64,000 bases of DNA from Streptomyces sp. NBC_01235 (GTDB taxonomy: Bacteria > Actinomycetota > Actinomycetes > Streptomycetales > Streptomycetaceae), in NCBI RefSeq assembly GCF_035989285.1, contig NZ_CP108513.1:9610001-9674000 (forward strand). Direction: 5' to 3'. Shown here piece by piece: positions 41,093 through 53,999 of this stretch (position 1 is the first letter of the stretch; each line of letters opens with the position of its first letter). The position numbers were made by a program, and so were the translations under genes. Under the pieces are notes generated by a model. That model had not been told where the DNA came from. It saw nothing but the letters and a program-made list of their open reading frames with translations, and searched no databases.

Positions 41093-41434
41093 ATGGCGGT
41101 GACGAACGAGCAGGTGACGGGACACGCCTTCCTGAAGGCGCTGTACGGGGACGACTACTACCCCGATCACCTGGTGGACCGGGGCAAGCAGATCCTGTCG
41201 CGCCTGTGCGAGCGCATCGAGGCCGAGCGGCCGGCCGACCTCGCCGCGCTGTACGTCCTGACCCACGCCGCCACCGAGGAGTTCAACGATCTTCAGGAGG
41301 CCTTCTGGGCGGCCGACAGCGAGATCGAGACGGTGGCACGCGAGGAGCTGGCCGAGGACTTCTGGTTCGTCGCCCGTGCCTACGGCTTCGCGGACGCGGA
41401 CGTGGAGGAGCTGATCGGAACACGGGACTGGTGA
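41093..41434 (+). CDS. DUF5713-family protein
   Basis: A 113-aa acidic helical protein, FLKALYGDDYYPDHLVDRGKQIL at the start and LAEDFWFVARAYGFADADVEELIGTRDW at the end, which I match to DUF5713. Function is unknown. ATG 41093 follows GGGAG; the frame upstream is open but lacks a ribosome binding site. No operon partner is seen; a repeat-rich non-coding stretch follows. Confidence 0.75.
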   Translation: MAVTNEQVTGHAFLKALYGDDYYPDHLVDRGKQILSRLCERIEAERPADLAALYVLTHAATEEFNDLQEAFWAADSEIETVAREELAEDFWFVARAYGFADADVEELIGTRDW

Positions 41435-41629
41435 ACGTCCGGCGGAGCAACTCCCGCGCCGGCGCCGCCATCTGATCCGTCTCGACCAGGAAGCCGAAAG
41501 CCCGCCCGGCCGATCTGTTCCGCGCTCGCTGCCGCCGTGCTTGCCGGCGCCGTCGCGGCCGTCAGGGGCAGGGCCTCGACCCGTGGCGGGTACGGCGCCG
41601 CCCGGTCCACGGCCCGTCACCCGCCATCG

Positions 41630-41782
41630 ACCTGCCGACGACCCGCGCCCACCTGCCGACGACCCGCGCTCACCGGGCGACGACCTGTGCCCACGGGGCG
41701 ACGACCTGTGCCCACGGGGCGACGACCTGCGTCCACGGGGCGACGACCTGTGCCCACGGGGCGACGACCTGCGTCCACCGGT
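41630..41782. repeat. 21-bp tandem repeat, seven copies
   Basis: CGACGACC recurs at exact 21-base spacing (41636, 41657, 41678, 41699, 41720, 41741, 41762); the later units share GGGGCGACGACCTG(T/C)G(C/T)CCAC. An 18-bp doublet of CCGGCCCCGCCTCGGCCG type follows at about 41805-41842. The whole 41435-41980 stretch has no recognisable gene; open frames on both strands there arise because the unit is a multiple of three. Confidence 0.95.
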
Positions 41783-41981
41783 CGGCCGGTGCCCGGCGCG
41801 TCCGCCGGCCCCGCCTCGGCCGCCGGCCCCGCCTCGGCCGCGACCTGGTCGCGCTGCTTCAGGAGCGGGAAGGCGCAGCCCCGGCTCATCCCGTCCCCCC
41901 GGGAGCTGCCACCCCCCAGGCCCCGCTTCAGCCCCGGTGGGGACCTCGCCTCCAACGCCTGACGGGCTGGAGGGCACACAG

Positions 41982-42018
41982 CTCCGCCCCGGCCGGGCGG
42001 ATGCCGGTCGGGGCGGAG
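41982..42018 (-). terminator. Terminator of icd
   Basis: A 15-bp stem (CTCCGCCCCGGCCGG with CCGGTCGGGGCGGAG, one G-U pair) around a 7-base loop lies 16 bases beyond the icd stop on the minus strand. Confidence 0.85.
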
Positions 42019-42033
42019 GGGTGCTTCAGGGGG

Positions 42034-46049
<4,016 letters not shown>

Positions 46050-46063
46050 GGCGTCGGCCGCCG

Positions 46064-47161
46064 TCAGTCGTGCAGGGCGGACACCTCGCCCTGCACGACG
46101 TCGTCGGCCGTGCGCTGCTGCGGGATGACCACCGCGCCCTGCTGCAACGCCACCGTCCGGGCCGGTGCCGGGATCCGGATGCCCTCCTCGCGGTATCGGC
46201 GGTGCAGGCGCTTGATGAACTCGTGCTTGATCCGGTACTGGTCGCTGAACTCGCCGACGCCCAGGATCACCGTGAAACCGATCCGCGAGTCGCCGAAGGT
46301 GTGGAAGCGGATGGCGGGTTCGTGGTCCGGAAGAGCGCCCTCGACACCCGTCATGACCTGCTCGATGACCTCCATGGTCACCCGCTCCACGTGCTCCAGG
46401 TCACTGTCGTAGGCCACGCCCACCTGCACCAGGATCGTCAACTGCTGCTCGGGACGCATGTAGTTGGTCATGTTCGTCTTCGCGAGCTGCCCGTTGGGGA
46501 TCACGACGAGGTTGTTGGAGAGCGCGCGCACGGTCGTCTGACGCCAGTTGATGTCCTCGACGTAGCCCTCCTCGCCGCTGCTCAGCTTGATGTAGTCGCC
46601 GGGCTGGACGGTCTTGGAGGCGAGGATGTGGATGCCCGCGAAGAGGTTCGCGAGGGTGTCCTGGAGGGCGAGCGCGACGGCCAGACCGCCGACGCCCAGG
46701 GCGGTGAGCAGCGGGGCTATGGAGATGCCCAGCGTCTGCAGTACCACCAGGAAGCCGATCGCCAGGACCAGGATCCGGGTGATGTTCACGAAGATCGTGG
46801 CCGACCCGGCGACACCGGAGCGCGAGGAGGTCACCGACTGCACCAGACCGGCGACGACCCGCGCCGCCGACACGGTCACCACGAAGATCAGCAGCACCGT
46901 CAGACACTGGTTGACGGTGTGCTGGACGGCCTTCGTCAGCGGCAGCACCGCGCCCGCGGCCGCGGCGCCGGCGGCGATCGCCGCCCACGGCACCACGGTG
47001 CGCAGCGCGTCCACGACGACGTCGTCGCCGCTCCACTTCGTGCGCTTGGCGTGCTTCCCCAGCCAGCGCAGCAGCGTGCGCGACAGGAAGGCGGCCAACA
47101 GACCGGTGGCCAGGGCGATTCCGGCGATGACGCCGTCGTCCAGGGTCAGGGCGCGGTTCAC
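46064..47161 (-). CDS. MscS-family mechanosensitive ion channel
   Basis: A 365-aa MscS protein with N-terminal membrane helices (about residues 10-28, 58-78, 83-103, 125-145) and the pore helix LLTALGVGGLAVALALQDTLANLFAGIHIL near residue 155, split here for length: LGVGGLAVALALQDTLANLF. The beta domain follows with VQPGDYIKLSSGEEGYVEDINWR and VVIPNGQLAKTNMTNYM. It releases osmolytes under hypo-osmotic shock. Its stop is 14 bases from the convergent peptidase stop. Confidence 0.92.
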   Translation of the reverse strand: MNRALTLDDGVIAGIALATGLLAAFLSRTLLRWLGKHAKRTKWSGDDVVVDALRTVVPWAAIAAGAAAAGAVLPLTKAVQHTVNQCLTVLLIFVVTVSAARVVAGLVQSVTSSRSGVAGSATIFVNITRILVLAIGFLVVLQTLGISIAPLLTALGVGGLAVALALQDTLANLFAGIHILASKTVQPGDYIKLSSGEEGYVEDINWRQTTVRALSNNLVVIPNGQLAKTNMTNYMRPEQQLTILVQVGVAYDSDLEHVERVTMEVIEQVMTGVEGALPDHEPAIRFHTFGDSRIGFTVILGVGEFSDQYRIKHEFIKRLHRRYREEGIRIPAPARTVALQQGAVVIPQQRTADDVVQGEVSALHD

Positions 47162-47538
47162 CGGTCACCTCCGGGAAGTCGATCCGCGGCAAACGGGGCC
47201 GCCGACGGCCGGATGTGAAGTCTCGTCACGATGTCACCTGCTCGGTTCCGGGAAGTGCGGTCGCGCCCCTCGAACGGAGGAGGCGCAACCGCTCATCCTG
47301 CCGTATCCGACACGGGAGTTCGTACCCGAGGAACCGGCCTCGCCGACGGGATCGCGCAGCTCAGGGCGGCCCCACCGGGGCAGTTCCCGCGAACCCGGCC
47401 GAAAATCGCCCCCGCGTACGGACGCGACAGCACCGGGGGCGGCGTACGCGGGTGTGAGCTCCCCGGCCACGAACTCCTGGTCCGCGGACGGCCGTCCCGC
47501 CGCACCGCCTCCTGGCAAGCGCCGTACCCGAAGGCCGC
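47162..47538. other. Intergenic stretch with no convincing gene
   Basis: About 380 bases between the MscS gene start and the flippase-like gene stop. Open frames exist on the plus strand but have no ribosome binding site, no family resemblance and unlike composition. The first 60 bases presumably hold the mscS promoter. Confidence 0.5.
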
Positions 47539-48576
47539 TCAGATGACCTTCATCCGCACCAGTGCCCCGAGCGTCAACGCCCCCGGCACCAGCGGCAGCC
47601 ACACGGTGATGATCCGGTAGCCGAGGACCACGGCGGTGGCGACCGCCACCGGGCCGCCCGCCGCCACCAGTGCCACCACCAGCGCAGCCTCCACCGAGCC
47701 GATCCCGCCCGGCGTCGGCACCAGCGCGACCGCCACCGTCGCCGCCAGATACGCGACCGCCATGTGCGCCACCGGCACCGGCAGCCCCAACGCCTGTCCC
47801 ACCGCGGCGAGGCCGGCCGCCTGGAGCACCGGGAACGCCAGGGAACCGCCCCACAGGGCCAGCGCCCGGGCCGGCCGGGAGTGCACCGACCGCGCCTCGC
47901 CGAGCGCGGTGCGCAGGAACGAGCACACCGCCGACCGCAGCCGCCGTACGAGGGCGAGCGCGCCCGCCGCCACGAGCGCCGCCACCCCGAGCGCCCCCAG
48001 CAGCGGGCCGAGCACGCCGTCCGGCAGCAGGGAACCGAGCCGCAGCGCGTCGGGGAAGACGAGCAGCAGCACCGCCAGCAGGCCCACCCTCGCCACACCC
48101 TCCGCCAGCAGATACAGCGCGAGGGCCGCCGAGGAGCGGGCCAGCGGCACCCCGCACACGGTCATGAACCGCAGGTTGACCGCGCTCGCGCCCAGGCCCG
48201 TCGGCAGCAGGTGGTTGGCCGCGCCCGCCGCGAACTGCGTGGCCAGCAGCCGCCGCCCGGGCAGCCGCTCCACGACCGCGCCCTGCCGGGTGAAGGCCGC
48301 CGCGACCCACGTCAGACAGGTCGCCCCGGCCGCGGCCAGCAGCCAGGGCCACTCCGCTCTCCGCAACTGGGTGAACCCCTCGGCGAGGACGGACCGGTGC
48401 CGCACCGCGACCACGGTGACGAGCAGGAGCGGAAGCAGACACAGGACCTGGCGCACCGGCACACGCCGGGCCGGCCTGCCTGGGGGAACGGGAACCGCTG
48501 TCACACTCGGAGAGGTTCTCCGCACGGCGCCAACGGCGGGTTGCGGAAGCGGGGACGGAACATTGCGTACGGTCAT
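47539..48576 (-). CDS. Lysylphosphatidylglycerol synthase TM-region/flippase-like membrane protein
   Basis: A 345-aa polytopic membrane protein (about eight helices) of the UPF0104/LPG-synthase transmembrane family, with LATQFAAGAANHLLPTGLGASAVNLRFM and the C-terminal VPTPGGIGSVEAALVVALVAAG motifs. Members flip or transport lipid-linked molecules; this one lacks the cytoplasmic synthase domain. ATG 48576 follows AAGGA. It is divergent from the SoxR-controlled ABC exporter, so its promoter lies next to the SoxR box. Confidence 0.85.
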   Translation of the reverse strand: MTVRNVPSPLPQPAVGAVRRTSPSVTAVPVPPGRPARRVPVRQVLCLLPLLLVTVVAVRHRSVLAEGFTQLRRAEWPWLLAAAGATCLTWVAAAFTRQGAVVERLPGRRLLATQFAAGAANHLLPTGLGASAVNLRFMTVCGVPLARSSAALALYLLAEGVARVGLLAVLLLVFPDALRLGSLLPDGVLGPLLGALGVAALVAAGALALVRRLRSAVCSFLRTALGEARSVHSRPARALALWGGSLAFPVLQAAGLAAVGQALGLPVPVAHMAVAYLAATVAVALVPTPGGIGSVEAALVVALVAAGGPVAVATAVVLGYRIITVWLPLVPGALTLGALVRMKVI

Positions 48577-48655
48577 CGGGTCCTTCGTCTGGTCCTTTGT
48601 CCGGGTCTTCGTACCGGTCGGCGACGCGGTGGATGCCGGGGATATCTGGAGAACA

Positions 48656-48686
48656 TTGACCTCAACGTTGCTTGAGGTTCTACGGT
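48656..48686 (+). promoter_or_regulatory. SoxR box and MerR-type promoter
   Basis: CCTCAACGTTGCTTGAGG (48660-48677) is an 18-bp dyad matching the SoxR operator form CCTCAA-N6-TTGAGG. It sits inside a promoter with -35 TTGACC (48656-48661) and -10 TACGGT (48681-48686) separated by 19 bases, the overlong spacer that MerR-family activators correct. Redox-active compounds should induce the ABC exporter that follows. Confidence 0.92.
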
Positions 48687-48693
48687 CGGTCCC

Positions 48694-50580
48694 ATGAGCA
48701 TGGAGACCACCGCGTGGATGCAACTGCACAGTGTCATGAACGCCCAGCAGGAACGCCGCCCCTTCGACCGTGAGACGCTGCGCCGCATCGGCGCGTTCGC
48801 CCGCCCGCACCGCCGCCGGATCGCACTGTTCGTCCTGCTGGGGGTGGTGACCGCACTGCTCGCGGTGGCCACCCCCGTCCTCGCCGGGCGGGTCGTCGAC
48901 GCGATCGTGTCGCACGGTGACGAGGGCAAGGTCGTCCGGCTGGCCCTGCTCATCGCGGCCATCGCGGTGCTGGAGGCGGCGCTCGGCATCCTGGGCAGGA
49001 GGCTCTCGTCGACGCTCGGGGAGGGACTCATCCTCGATCTGCGCACGGCCGTGTTCGATCATGTGCAGCGGATGCCGGTCGCGTTCTTCACACGTACCCG
49101 TACGGGTGCGCTCGTCTCCCGACTCAACAACGACGTGATCGGCGCCCAGCGCGCGTTCAGCAACACGCTCTCCGGAGTGGTCTCCAACCTGGTCACCCTG
49201 GTGCTCACCCTCGCCGTCATGCTCACCCTGTCCTGGCAGGTCACGCTGCTCGCGCTCGCCCTGCTGCCGGTGTTCGTGATCCCGGCCCGCCGCATGGGCA
49301 GCCGGATGGCCGGCATGCAGCGGGAGGCGGCCGCGCTCAACGCCGCGATGGGCACCCGGATGACGGAGCGCTTCTCGGCGCCCGGCGCCACCCTGGTCAA
49401 GCTGTTCGGCCGCCCGGAGCAGGAGTCGGCCGAGTTCGCGGCCCGGGCGGCCCGGGTCCGGGACATCGGCGTCCGGACGGCCACCGCCCAGTCGGTCTTC
49501 ATCACCGCCCTGACCCTCGTCTCCGCCCTGGCCCTCGCCCTCGTCTACGGCCTCGGCGGCCACTTCGCCCTCAAGGGCACCCTCGAACCGGGCGCCGTGG
49601 TCGCCCTCGCCCTGCTCCTGACCCGCCTCTACGCCCCGCTGACCTCCCTCGCCGGGGCCCGCGTGGAGGTGATGAGCGCGCTGGTCAGCTTCGAGCGGGT
49701 CTTCGAGGTGCTCGACCTGAAGCCGCTCATCGAGGAGAAACCGGACGCCCGCGAGGTCCCCGAGGGCCCCGTCTCCGTCGAGTTCGACGACGTCCGCTTC
49801 GGCTACCCGTCCGCCGACAAGGTCTCCCTCGCCTCCCTGGAGGAGGTCGCCGCCCTCGACACCCGCGACGGCGCCGAGGTCCTGCACGGCGTCTCCTTCC
49901 GCGCCGACCCCGGGCAGACCGTCGCCCTCGTCGGCTCCTCCGGCGCCGGCAAGTCGACCATCGCCCAGCTCCTGCCGCGCCTCTACGACGTCGACTCGGG
50001 CGCCGTCCGCGTCGGCGGGGTCGACGTCCGCGACCTGAGCGCGAGCTCGCTGCGGGCCACCATGGGCATGGTCACCCAGGACGGCCACCTCTTCCACGAC
50101 AGCGTCCGCGCGAACCTCCTGCTCGCCCGCCCGACGGCCACCGAGGACGACCTCTGGGACGCCCTGCGCCGCTCCCGCCTCGACGACCTCGTCCGGTCCC
50201 TGCCCGACGGCCTCGACACGGTCGTCGGCGAACGCGGCTACCGGCTCTCCGGCGGTGAACGCCAGCGCATGACCATCGCCCGGCTGCTGCTGGCCCGCCA
50301 GCGCGTGGTCATCCTCGACGAGGCCACCGCCCACCTCGACAACACCTCCGAGGCAGCCGTCCAGGAGGCCCTCGCCGAGGCGCTCGCGGACCGCACCGCG
50401 GTCGTCATCGCCCACCGCCTGTCCACCGTGCGCGCCGCCGACCTGATCCTCGTCGTCGAATCCGGCCGGATCGTGGAACGCGGTACGCACGAGGAACTGC
50501 TGGCGGCGGGCGGACGGTACGCGGAGCTGTACCGGACGCAGTTCGAGCAGCCGGGGATGACCGAGGTGCCCGTGCTGTGA
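48694..50580 (+). CDS. ABC multidrug-type exporter (fused TMD-NBD), SoxR-controlled
   Basis: A 628-aa half-transporter. Residues 30-330 hold six membrane helices; the ATPase follows with Walker A GSSGAGKST, signature LSGGERQRM, Walker B VVILDEAT and H-loop IAHRLS. As a homodimer it would pump out a lipophilic compound. The ATG at 48694 lies only 8 bases after the -10 element and has no ribosome binding site, so the mRNA is probably leaderless. It corresponds in type, control and neighbourhood to S. coelicolor SCO7008, a known SoxR target, where export of redox-active metabolites is the presumed role. Confidence 0.95.
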   Translation: MSMETTAWMQLHSVMNAQQERRPFDRETLRRIGAFARPHRRRIALFVLLGVVTALLAVATPVLAGRVVDAIVSHGDEGKVVRLALLIAAIAVLEAALGILGRRLSSTLGEGLILDLRTAVFDHVQRMPVAFFTRTRTGALVSRLNNDVIGAQRAFSNTLSGVVSNLVTLVLTLAVMLTLSWQVTLLALALLPVFVIPARRMGSRMAGMQREAAALNAAMGTRMTERFSAPGATLVKLFGRPEQESAEFAARAARVRDIGVRTATAQSVFITALTLVSALALALVYGLGGHFALKGTLEPGAVVALALLLTRLYAPLTSLAGARVEVMSALVSFERVFEVLDLKPLIEEKPDAREVPEGPVSVEFDDVRFGYPSADKVSLASLEEVAALDTRDGAEVLHGVSFRADPGQTVALVGSSGAGKSTIAQLLPRLYDVDSGAVRVGGVDVRDLSASSLRATMGMVTQDGHLFHDSVRANLLLARPTATEDDLWDALRRSRLDDLVRSLPDGLDTVVGERGYRLSGGERQRMTIARLLLARQRVVILDEATAHLDNTSEAAVQEALAEALADRTAVVIAHRLSTVRAADLILVVESGRIVERGTHEELLAAGGRYAELYRTQFEQPGMTEVPVL

Positions 50581-51223
50581 CGGCCGTGCTGTGACGGCCT
50601 CACTCCGACCGGCGCGATGTGAGGCCTGTAAGGGGTGTGGTGTACAAGCCCGTTACCGCAGCCTGCTGTGCGTGTCACACCACACCGACCGAGCGGCATC
50701 CCGGTCCCAGGTCCGCGCCGGAGACCGGCTGTTACCCGCCCCGGCCCCCACGCGTCCTCGCCGTATCGAACAACTTCGTCTACACCGTCGGCAGCGGTCT
50801 GTATCCCACCGCCGGGGTCCTCGTGGGGGGAGAGGGCGTCGGCGGTGGTGCGGTTGACGGCCGCGAGCGTGAAGTGGACCGATGTCGCCGGCGAGGCCGT
50901 TGGCGAAGTACTGACCGGCGGCCACGGGGGCGAAGGGCCGGTCGCCAGCCGAACAGGACGTGCCCGGGGCGGGCGAAGACGAGCAGGGTGGGCAGGGCGG
51001 CGGGGCTGGAGGAGAGCGCGGTGCCGAAGGAGAGGCCGCGGAAGTCGTCCAGGACATCGCGAGGGCTGCGCCGGCCGCCGCCTCGGCGATGCCGGTCCTG
51101 GCGAGGGTGTCACGGCAGAACAACGGGAAGACAGCCCAGCAGGACGTCGGTCAGTGGCAGAGCCACGACCACCAGAACCTGCCTGCCAAGGTCGATGTCA
51201 GTGGCAGCCCGTATGGTCCGATC
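50581..51223. other. About 640 bp without an intact gene; possible degraded minus-strand gene
   Basis: No complete gene is visible. On the minus strand, protein-like pieces occur in shifting frames: TDIDLGRQVLVVVALPLTDVLLG near 51190-51120, RDVLDDFRGLSFGTALSSSPAALPTLLVF near 51060-50980 (as RDVLDDFRGLSFGT then PALPTLLVF-like), GQYFANGLAGDI near 50910 and NRTTADALSPHEDPGGGIQ near 50850. This pattern suggests a frameshifted relic of one membrane-associated protein, but I cannot name its family. Confidence 0.35.
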
Positions 51224-53002
51224 ATGAGTATTCCCGCGGTTGAGGACTCGTGGACCCGTATCGACGCCTGGTTGCTGCGCCACGCGCCCGTCAGCCACGC
51301 CCAACTGCGCCCGCCCGCGTCGCCGTCGGACATCAGGGCTGCCGAGCGCGCGCTCGGGATCCGTTTCCACCCCGATCTGGTGGCCTCGCTGAGCTGCCAC
51401 GACGGCGTGGAACTCCAGCCCGGAGCACCCGTGTTGGCGCTCTACGGGCCGCCGTCCAGCCTCGCGGACATCGTCAAGAGCACCACGTTCCTGCGCGGCA
51501 TCGGCGCGGACGTCCCGGACGCCGAAGTCCTCGACGAGGACGACGAGGACTACGACGAAATCGCCACCTACTGGCACCAGGACTGGCTGCTCATCACCCT
51601 CGGTGTCGGCTGGCAGTCCTCCGACGGCCTGTTCCTCTCCTGCCACCCCGGCCGCAACTGGGGCCGCCCCGGCCGATACTTCGACGAGGACAGCCCCTCC
51701 TTCACGGGGTGGGCGTCCCTCCGCCATGTACTGGCCGACCTCGCGGACGCCCTGGAAAGGGGCCGCCCGTTCAACGGCAGGACACCACTGGCGTACGAGG
51801 GCGCCCTGCTGTGGGACGACGAGAGGACCGCCGTCCCCGACCCGGTCTCCCCACTCGCGCTGGCCGCCGAGTCCGCCGAACCGGAGCCGGAGCCGCCGGC
51901 TCCCGCCGAGCCGTTCCTCGCTCCGGAGGGCCGGGGTACCGGCGCGCGCCTCACCTGGATCCGGCACAGGACCCCCTCACCGCCCCCGCCGACCCAGCCC
52001 GACGTCGTCTTCGCTGAGCACCTCACCCCGGCCGAACTGCTGCGTCGGCTGGGCGCGGTACCCGACACCGTCCGCCCGCGCACGCGCGGCCGGGCCCAGG
52101 AGGCGGCGGGCTCGCCGTGGGCGGCGTACCGTCCGATGGTCCGCGCGGGCAGCGCCGGCGGATGGGCCTACGCGACCCAGGAGGGCGGCGCCGCCCAGTT
52201 CACCCGCCCGGCGGTGCTGCGCAGGGTCTCCACGGGCACGCGCGCGGTGGCCCTGACCAGGCGGGGCCCGGAGGTCCAGGTCACGGTCACCGAGGACGGC
52301 GTACCGAGCCCGGAGAGCGCGCGCCATGTCCTGTCACCGCGCGAGGGCGGCGACCACTGGCCCGGGTCGACGGCCGCGTACGCCCGCTTCCTGGCCGAAC
52401 TGGAAGGGGAGTTCGGCATCACGTACCGGCCGGACGACGACACCGACGCGGAGCTGACGAGCGCCCTGCTCCTGCCCGTGCTGGAGGACGTCGACCAGGC
52501 CGCGAACCGATACGTCGGCGTGGTCCGCGACTTCGACCTGGCCGCACTGATCGATCGGACACCGCCCGCCCTGCTGCGTACCGCGCTGGCCTCGCAGTTG
52601 GCGAGACTGGCGGCGGAGACCCGGTTCGACAGGTACGACGAGGCGAGCGACGCGCTGGCCCGCACCGCCCGCGGCGAACCGGTCGACCTCTCCCCGGACA
52701 GCCCCCTGGACCTGCGCATCCGCACCCTCACCGCCGAGGTGTGGGCGGCCCGGCAGCTGGTGGGCGGACAGCGCGCCTGGCGCGACGACAACAGCCCCGT
52801 GACCCAGACCGACTTCAGCGCGTGGGCCCTGCGCATGGAGGCGGGCCGCGCACTGCGCGAGTTCGTCGCCGCGGGCGCGCCGGCGGCTGCCGCGACGATC
52901 CTGAGTCTGCGGATGTCCGCGCACTGGAGGGCGGAGTTGGCGGCGGACCTGGAGGGGGCAGCCGGCACCCGAGCCGGGACCGGCGGTGAAGAGGCCGAGT
53001 GA
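51224..53002 (+). CDS. SMI1/KNR4 (SUKH) domain protein
   Basis: A 592-aa protein. Residues 5-190 are a SUKH/SMI1-KNR4 domain (WTRIDAWLLRHAP, SDIRAAERALGIRFHPDLVASLSCHDG, FTGWASLRHVLADLADALERG). The remainder, after a Pro/Glu linker at 210-250, is an uncharacterised region with LTPAELLRRLGAVPDTVRP and a helical C-terminus. SUKH proteins are often immunity proteins for polymorphic toxins or contact-dependent systems, but solitary regulatory-type members also exist in Streptomyces, and no toxin is adjacent. ATG 51224 is chosen because the domain begins there; the upstream extension is the degraded region. Confidence 0.8.
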   Translation: MSIPAVEDSWTRIDAWLLRHAPVSHAQLRPPASPSDIRAAERALGIRFHPDLVASLSCHDGVELQPGAPVLALYGPPSSLADIVKSTTFLRGIGADVPDAEVLDEDDEDYDEIATYWHQDWLLITLGVGWQSSDGLFLSCHPGRNWGRPGRYFDEDSPSFTGWASLRHVLADLADALERGRPFNGRTPLAYEGALLWDDERTAVPDPVSPLALAAESAEPEPEPPAPAEPFLAPEGRGTGARLTWIRHRTPSPPPPTQPDVVFAEHLTPAELLRRLGAVPDTVRPRTRGRAQEAAGSPWAAYRPMVRAGSAGGWAYATQEGGAAQFTRPAVLRRVSTGTRAVALTRRGPEVQVTVTEDGVPSPESARHVLSPREGGDHWPGSTAAYARFLAELEGEFGITYRPDDDTDAELTSALLLPVLEDVDQAANRYVGVVRDFDLAALIDRTPPALLRTALASQLARLAAETRFDRYDEASDALARTARGEPVDLSPDSPLDLRIRTLTAEVWAARQLVGGQRAWRDDNSPVTQTDFSAWALRMEAGRALREFVAAGAPAAAATILSLRMSAHWRAELAADLEGAAGTRAGTGGEEAE

Positions 53003-53124
53003 GCTGAGCGAGCCGAGTGAAAGGCGCCTGGCCGGTGAGAGCCCAGCGCGCCCCGGGGAACCGGGACGACGCCCCGTTCGAGGCAGTGCAGGGTCACGAA
53101 CCGGCGCCGCAGGGTTGTCCGACC

Positions 53125-53826
53125 TCACCTGGTCCGGGGTTCGCCCGCCTCCGGCTGCTCCAGATGGGAAGCGAGGACGGCGGCCTGGACCCGGCGCTGC
53201 ACGCCCAGCTTGGCCAGGAGGCGGGAGATGTGGTTCTTGACGGTCTTCTCCGACAGGTAGAGCTTCTTGCCGATCTCGCGGTTGGTCAGCCCTTCACCGA
53301 TCAGGGCCAGGATGTCCCTCTCGCGCGGTGACAGGCTCGCCAGCTCGGACGGCACGGCAGGGGTCTCCACGGGGTCGGCCCGCAGCGAGCGCATCAGACG
53401 GGCCGTGGTCGCGGGATCCAGCATCGACTGGCCCGAGGCCACCGTGCGCACCGCCGAGACCAGGTCGGACCCCTTGATCTGCTTGAGGACATAGCCGGCC
53501 GCGCCGGCCATGATCGCGTCCAGCAGGGCCTCCTCGTCGTCGAACGAGGTCAGCATCAGACAGGCCAGTTCCGGCATCTGGCTGCGCAGCTCCCGGCAGA
53601 CCGAGATGCCGTCGCCGTCCGGCAGCCGCACGTCGAGGACGGCGACGTCGGGGCGCAGCGCGGGTCCTCGCGCGAGCGCGTGGTCCACGGTGCCCGCGTC
53701 GCCGATCACCTCGATGTCCGGCTCGGCGTCGAGCAGATCGGCCAGGCCGCGGCGGACGACCTCGTGGTCGTCCAGCAGGAACACCCGGATCGGGTTCTGC
53801 TCGTTGAAGGTGCGTGGCTCTGGCAT
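53125..53826 (-). CDS. DevR/OsdR-type NarL-family response regulator
   Basis: A 233-aa response regulator. The receiver has the acidic pair in VFLLDDHEVVRRGL, phosphoacceptor Asp65 (AVLDVRLPDG), Thr/Ser in MLTSFDD and Lys in VLKQIKG; the LuxR-type DNA-binding domain is SPRERDILALIGEGLTNREI through SEKTVKNHISRLLAKL. This sequence style is that of DevR/DosR of mycobacteria and OsdR of Streptomyces, which govern hypoxia and dormancy genes. ATG 53826 follows GAGGGG. No histidine kinase is adjacent. A GGGCCG-N2-CGGCCC palindrome lies 83 bases upstream, suggesting autoregulation. Confidence 0.92.
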   Translation of the reverse strand: MPEPRTFNEQNPIRVFLLDDHEVVRRGLADLLDAEPDIEVIGDAGTVDHALARGPALRPDVAVLDVRLPDGDGISVCRELRSQMPELACLMLTSFDDEEALLDAIMAGAAGYVLKQIKGSDLVSAVRTVASGQSMLDPATTARLMRSLRADPVETPAVPSELASLSPRERDILALIGEGLTNREIGKKLYLSEKTVKNHISRLLAKLGVQRRVQAAVLASHLEQPEAGEPRTR

Positions 53827-53908
53827 GTGACCCCTCGTTCCCCGATGGAGGACAGGCTGCGGGCTGCCCGTAATGCCGATCATCACGCGCCCTGGACCGA
53901 ATGTACTA

Positions 53909-53922
53909 GGGCCGACCGGCCC
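53909..53922. promoter_or_regulatory. GGGCCG-N2-CGGCCC palindrome upstream of the response regulator
   Basis: GGGCCGACCGGCCC lies in the 173-base gap between the CBS-domain gene and the regulator gene. The same arms occur twice upstream of pflB. It is a candidate binding site for the regulator itself. Confidence 0.5.
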
Positions 53923-53999
53923 ACTGTGCCCTCGGGGCCACCGTGCCCGGTGAGGTGAGGGCCCGGACCGACGGAGGCGGCCGCCCGGTCCGGGCAGGC

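Noticed and set aside
41003..41977. 324-codon minus-strand and 141- to 180-codon plus-strand frames over the 21-bp repeats
   Set aside because: The frames exist because the repeat unit is a multiple of three; the products are Arg/Pro/Gly repeats without domains or ribosome binding sites.
50653..51243. Several plus- and minus-strand frames of 150-290 codons upstream of the SUKH gene
   Set aside because: None is complete or carries a recognisable domain; they are reported only as a possible degraded gene.
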